From: UMGS1251 sp036666555
Lineage (GTDB): Bacteria; Bacillota; Clostridia; Lachnospirales; Lachnospiraceae
Direction: 5' to 3'
Assembly: GCA_036666555.1 (NCBI GenBank)
Contig: JAVWVS010000003.1
Location: forward strand, 62,001 to 126,000
DNA: 64,000 bases
This document shows, piece by piece, positions 61,625 to 64,000 of the stretch; position 1 is the stretch's first letter, and every line of letters begins with the position of its first letter. Both the position numbers and the translations under genes were made by a program. Under the pieces are notes generated by a model that was given only the letters and a program-made list of their open reading frames with translations, did not search any database and had not been told where the DNA came from.

Positions 61625-62545
61625 CTAATCGTAGCGTACTTTCGGGTTGATGACACCATATAATAGGTCAACTACCAGATTGATTACAATATATTCCACA
61701 GCAAAGAATAAAAGCAATGCCTGTACTACTTTGTAATCTCTAAAGTTAATGGATTCTACTAAAAGTCGTCCAAGCCCCGGAATGGAGAATACCGTTTCTA
61801 CCATGACTGAACCGGACAACAAACCACCAACTTGAAGTCCTGCGACTGTGATGATTTCAATCAAAGAATTTTTAAATGCATGATTCATAACCACCAGTGA
61901 TTCTCCAAGACCTTTTGCTCTTGCGGTTCTTACATAATCTTCTCGTAATGTCTCCAGCATCGAAGATCTTGTAAATCTAGCTAAAATTGCCATAATACCA
62001 GCACCCATCGTAAGAGATGGAAGTACATAGGATCTCCATCCATCCAGACCACCTGTGGGGAATAATCTAAGCGTTACTGAAAAGCCCTGAATTAATTCAA
62101 GCCCCAGCCAAAAAGCCGGAAGTGATATTCCTGATATGGCGAGAATCATGACAATATAATCTAGCGGTTTCCCTTTTTTGATTGCCGATATAATCCCCAT
62201 TCCTACTCCAATAATGGTTGCCCATATCATGGAGCATATGGTCAACATAATGGTCGGTTTAAATCTTGGTCCAATTGCCTGTGCAACTGTCTGTCCATTT
62301 TTAATGGAATTTCCCAGATCACCGGTGACTAGTCCCTTCATATAACTTCCATACTGAACCAACAATGGTTTATCCAGTCCCAACTGTTCACGTACTACCT
62401 GAACATCTGCCGCAGTTGCATCTTTTCCTGCTACCATTCTGGCTGGATCTCCCGGAATTAAATGTATAAACATAAAAATCATAAACGATATTACAATTAA
62501 TAATGGAATGGCACTTGTAATTCGTTTCGCAGCATAACGTAGCAT
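61625..62545 (-). CDS. oppB: ABC transporter permease OppB
   Basis: Six-helix permease of 306 residues starting MLRYAAKRITSAIPLLIVIS, with the family phrases FIHLIPGDPARMVAGKDATAADV and LGLDKPLLVQYGSY near the N-terminus, and EAA motif DYVRTARAKGLGESLVVMNHAFKN. ATG 62545 has AAGGAGG 8 nt ahead; a GTG two codons earlier is less likely. An inverted repeat separates it from oppA. Confidence 0.95.
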   Translation of the reverse strand: MLRYAAKRITSAIPLLIVISFMIFMFIHLIPGDPARMVAGKDATAADVQVVREQLGLDKPLLVQYGSYMKGLVTGDLGNSIKNGQTVAQAIGPRFKPTIMLTICSMIWATIIGVGMGIISAIKKGKPLDYIVMILAISGISLPAFWLGLELIQGFSVTLRLFPTGGLDGWRSYVLPSLTMGAGIMAILARFTRSSMLETLREDYVRTARAKGLGESLVVMNHAFKNSLIEIITVAGLQVGGLLSGSVMVETVFSIPGLGRLLVESINFRDYKVVQALLLFFAVEYIVINLVVDLLYGVINPKVRYD

Positions 62546-62567
62546 CCACACTACCTCCTTATTTGAA

Positions 62568-62620
62568 GAAAACTGCCATTTTATATCTGTGTATGTTTAC
62601 AGACTACAATGACAGTTTTC
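62568..62620 (-). promoter_or_regulatory. Intercistronic hairpin between oppA and oppB
   Basis: Arms at 62568-62580 and 62608-62620 pair over 13 bp with one G-T pair, closing a 27-nt loop that can form an inner 4-bp stem. On the minus strand it is followed by TTC-rich sequence. Such hairpins often protect or partly end the abundant oppA message; that role is inferred. Confidence 0.5.
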
Positions 62621-62626
62621 CTTAAT

Positions 62627-64000
62627 TTATTTCGCTAATGATGCAGTTGCAAAATTGATAGCTCCATCCGGTCCTACATATACATTGGAAAGATAAGCTT
62701 TACTTGCATAGATAATTTGGTCATTTCCAAGGAACAACCATGGTGCATCATCCCATGCTATTTTCTGTACCTTTTCGTAAATTTTCGCTTGCTCATCTAA
62801 ATTTGCTGTCTTAAGACCCTCATCTAATGCTTTATCAAATTCAGGATTGTTGTAATAAGGGGTATTGGCACTTACAGGTGGTGCCATTGTGCTGTAAAGT
62901 AATGCACGTAGTGAGCCATCCATAGTGAAATCCGATGCAGACCAGTTTACATACCACATATTCACTTCGCTCTGATCCAATGGCACATTAATTTTGTCAT
63001 TTACCGTTGCAGGATCCATAGGCAATACATCTACTGTAATTCCAATTTGCTCTAATTGCTGTTTGATAAATGTCATACCTTTTGTTTCCTGTGTGGAGTT
63101 GTCTCCCCAAATGGTCAACTTAAATCCTTTTTCATAACCTGCTTCCTTCATAAGACTCTTTGCCTTTTTTACATCATATTTGTAAAGTGTCTGTTCTTTA
63201 TATCCATTGATAATAGAAGGAACAACAGAAGTTGCCGGGCTGCCATAACCTGCATACATCAATTTTACATATGCTTCTTTGTCAATTGCATAGTTCATAG
63301 CCTGACGAACTTTGACATCTTTTAATTCTGGAAGATTCATGTTCAATGTTACATATCTCATAATGTTAGAATCCGTTGTATTGACGTTCACATCTCCTGT
63401 ACCTTCTATTGCAGAAATCTGATCTGCTGGCATTGGATAAACAAGATCTGCCTCACCGGTCTGTAACATTGCTGTACGAGATCCTGCTTCCGGAACCTCT
63501 TTAATTGTTACGGAATCAACCGTAGGTTTTTCTTTTCCCCAATAAGCATCATTTCTATTCATAGTTGTGTGGTCGCCCTCTTTCCACTCTTTAATTGTAT
63601 AAGGACCTGTACCACAAGCGTGTTGCATAATATCATTGCCATATTGTTTCAAAGCTTCTGGGCTGATAATACAAAACTGTGTCAACTTATTGATGAATGG
63701 GCTCCATGCTTCTGTCAGTTTGAATACAACCGTATTGTCATCCGGTGTTTCAATGCTTGCCACACGTGCTTTCTCTGTCTCATCTGCATTGGTCACAATA
63801 AATGTTCTTCTTGTACGCAGATTATTGTTCTTGTCCACAACACGGTCATAATTAGTCTTTACTGCTGCTGAATTAAAATCCGTTCCATCGTGGAATTTGA
63901 TTCCTTCATTTAAATGGAATGTGTAGGTTAATGAATCATCTGAAATTTCCCATGATTTCGCTAACTGTCCTATAATTTTATTATCTTTGTCAAACTGTAC
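62627..64000 (-). CDS. oppA: Oligopeptide-type solute-binding protein OppA, C-terminal part (truncated by window edge)
   Basis: Extracellular binding protein of family 5, which delivers peptides, nickel or sugars to the OppBCDF complex. Only the C-terminal 457 codons are in the window; the frame stays open to the right edge, so the start and signal peptide are outside. Family phrases visible include GIKFHDGTDFNSAAV, GTGPYTIKEWKEGD, YVTLNMNLPELKDVKVRQAMNYAIDKEAYV and AKSLMKEAGYEKGF. The operon includes a fucosidase, so the ligand may be a fucosylated sugar rather than a peptide. This is the first gene of the opp-type operon. Confidence 0.93.
   Translation of the reverse strand, partial: VQFDKDNKIIGQLAKSWEISDDSLTYTFHLNEGIKFHDGTDFNSAAVKTNYDRVVDKNNNLRTRRTFIVTNADETEKARVASIETPDDNTVVFKLTEAWSPFINKLTQFCIISPEALKQYGNDIMQHACGTGPYTIKEWKEGDHTTMNRNDAYWGKEKPTVDSVTIKEVPEAGSRTAMLQTGEADLVYPMPADQISAIEGTGDVNVNTTDSNIMRYVTLNMNLPELKDVKVRQAMNYAIDKEAYVKLMYAGYGSPATSVVPSIINGYKEQTLYKYDVKKAKSLMKEAGYEKGFKLTIWGDNSTQETKGMTFIKQQLEQIGITVDVLPMDPATVNDKINVPLDQSEVNMWYVNWSASDFTMDGSLRALLYSTMAPPVSANTPYYNNPEFDKALDEGLKTANLDEQAKIYEKVQKIAWDDAPWLFLGNDQIIYASKAYLSNVYVGPDGAINFATASLAK

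Overview
The window looks like a chromosome segment from a spore-forming, low-GC Firmicute of the class Clostridia, most likely a Lachnospiraceae-type gut anaerobe. The reasons are a sporulation block (SpoIIE, YabQ, YabP, a CotS-family protein, SpoVG), a GlgC/GlgD pair, a T-box leader before proS, a eukaryote-like ProRS, DnaD/DnaI-type replication loading genes and a full peptidoglycan precursor set. Strong AGGAGG-type ribosome sites and A+T-rich spacers agree. No tRNA, rRNA, CRISPR array, prophage or intact transposase was seen. The placement is inferred from gene content only.

Layout. 1-2.4 kb (minus): hup, an S4 RNA-binding protein, yabP, yabQ, divIC and the edge-truncated spoIIE. 2.6-8.6 kb (minus): phosphoglucomutase, a CotS-like spore protein, the CCA-adding enzyme and proS under a T-box. 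8.7-9.4 kb (plus): an RluA-type pseudouridine synthase. 9.4-12.1 kb (minus): glgC-glgD-spoVG. 12.4-17.2 kb (plus): murC, then dnaD-dnaC-prs behind three perfect DnaA boxes. 17.1-24.1 kb (minus): an orphan CbiG-like protein, asnS, a VanRS-like two-component pair and a YhaO/YhaN-like nuclease-ATPase pair. 24.2-24.7 kb (plus): a QueT-family transporter. 24.7-31.7 kb (minus): a methyltransferase, a large secreted protein and a second two-component pair. 31.75-32.02 kb: a palindrome-bounded repeat element. 32.0-37.5 kb (minus): sbcD-sbcC-sfp-vanY. 37.6-46.1 kb (plus): a DUF885 lipoprotein, pncB-ddl-murF-HAD, and an aminopeptidase P. 46.1-50.3 kb (minus): a c-di-GMP phosphodiesterase-type receptor followed by a solute-binding lipoprotein with a 5'-nucleotidase C-terminal domain. 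50.5-64 kb (minus): oppABCDF, alpha-L-fucosidase, a DeoR regulator, leucyl aminopeptidase, cutC, a transglutaminase-like protein and sstT.

The most unusual items are the lipoprotein/EAL receptor pair at 46.1-50.3 kb, the 274-bp repeat element at 31.7-32.0 kb, the DnaA-box cluster controlling dnaD-dnaC, the short membrane-spanning YhaN-like ATPase, and the transglutaminase-like protein with a second, cysteine-less copy of its core. Function assignments come from recognisable motifs and gene order read by eye; no database search was possible.
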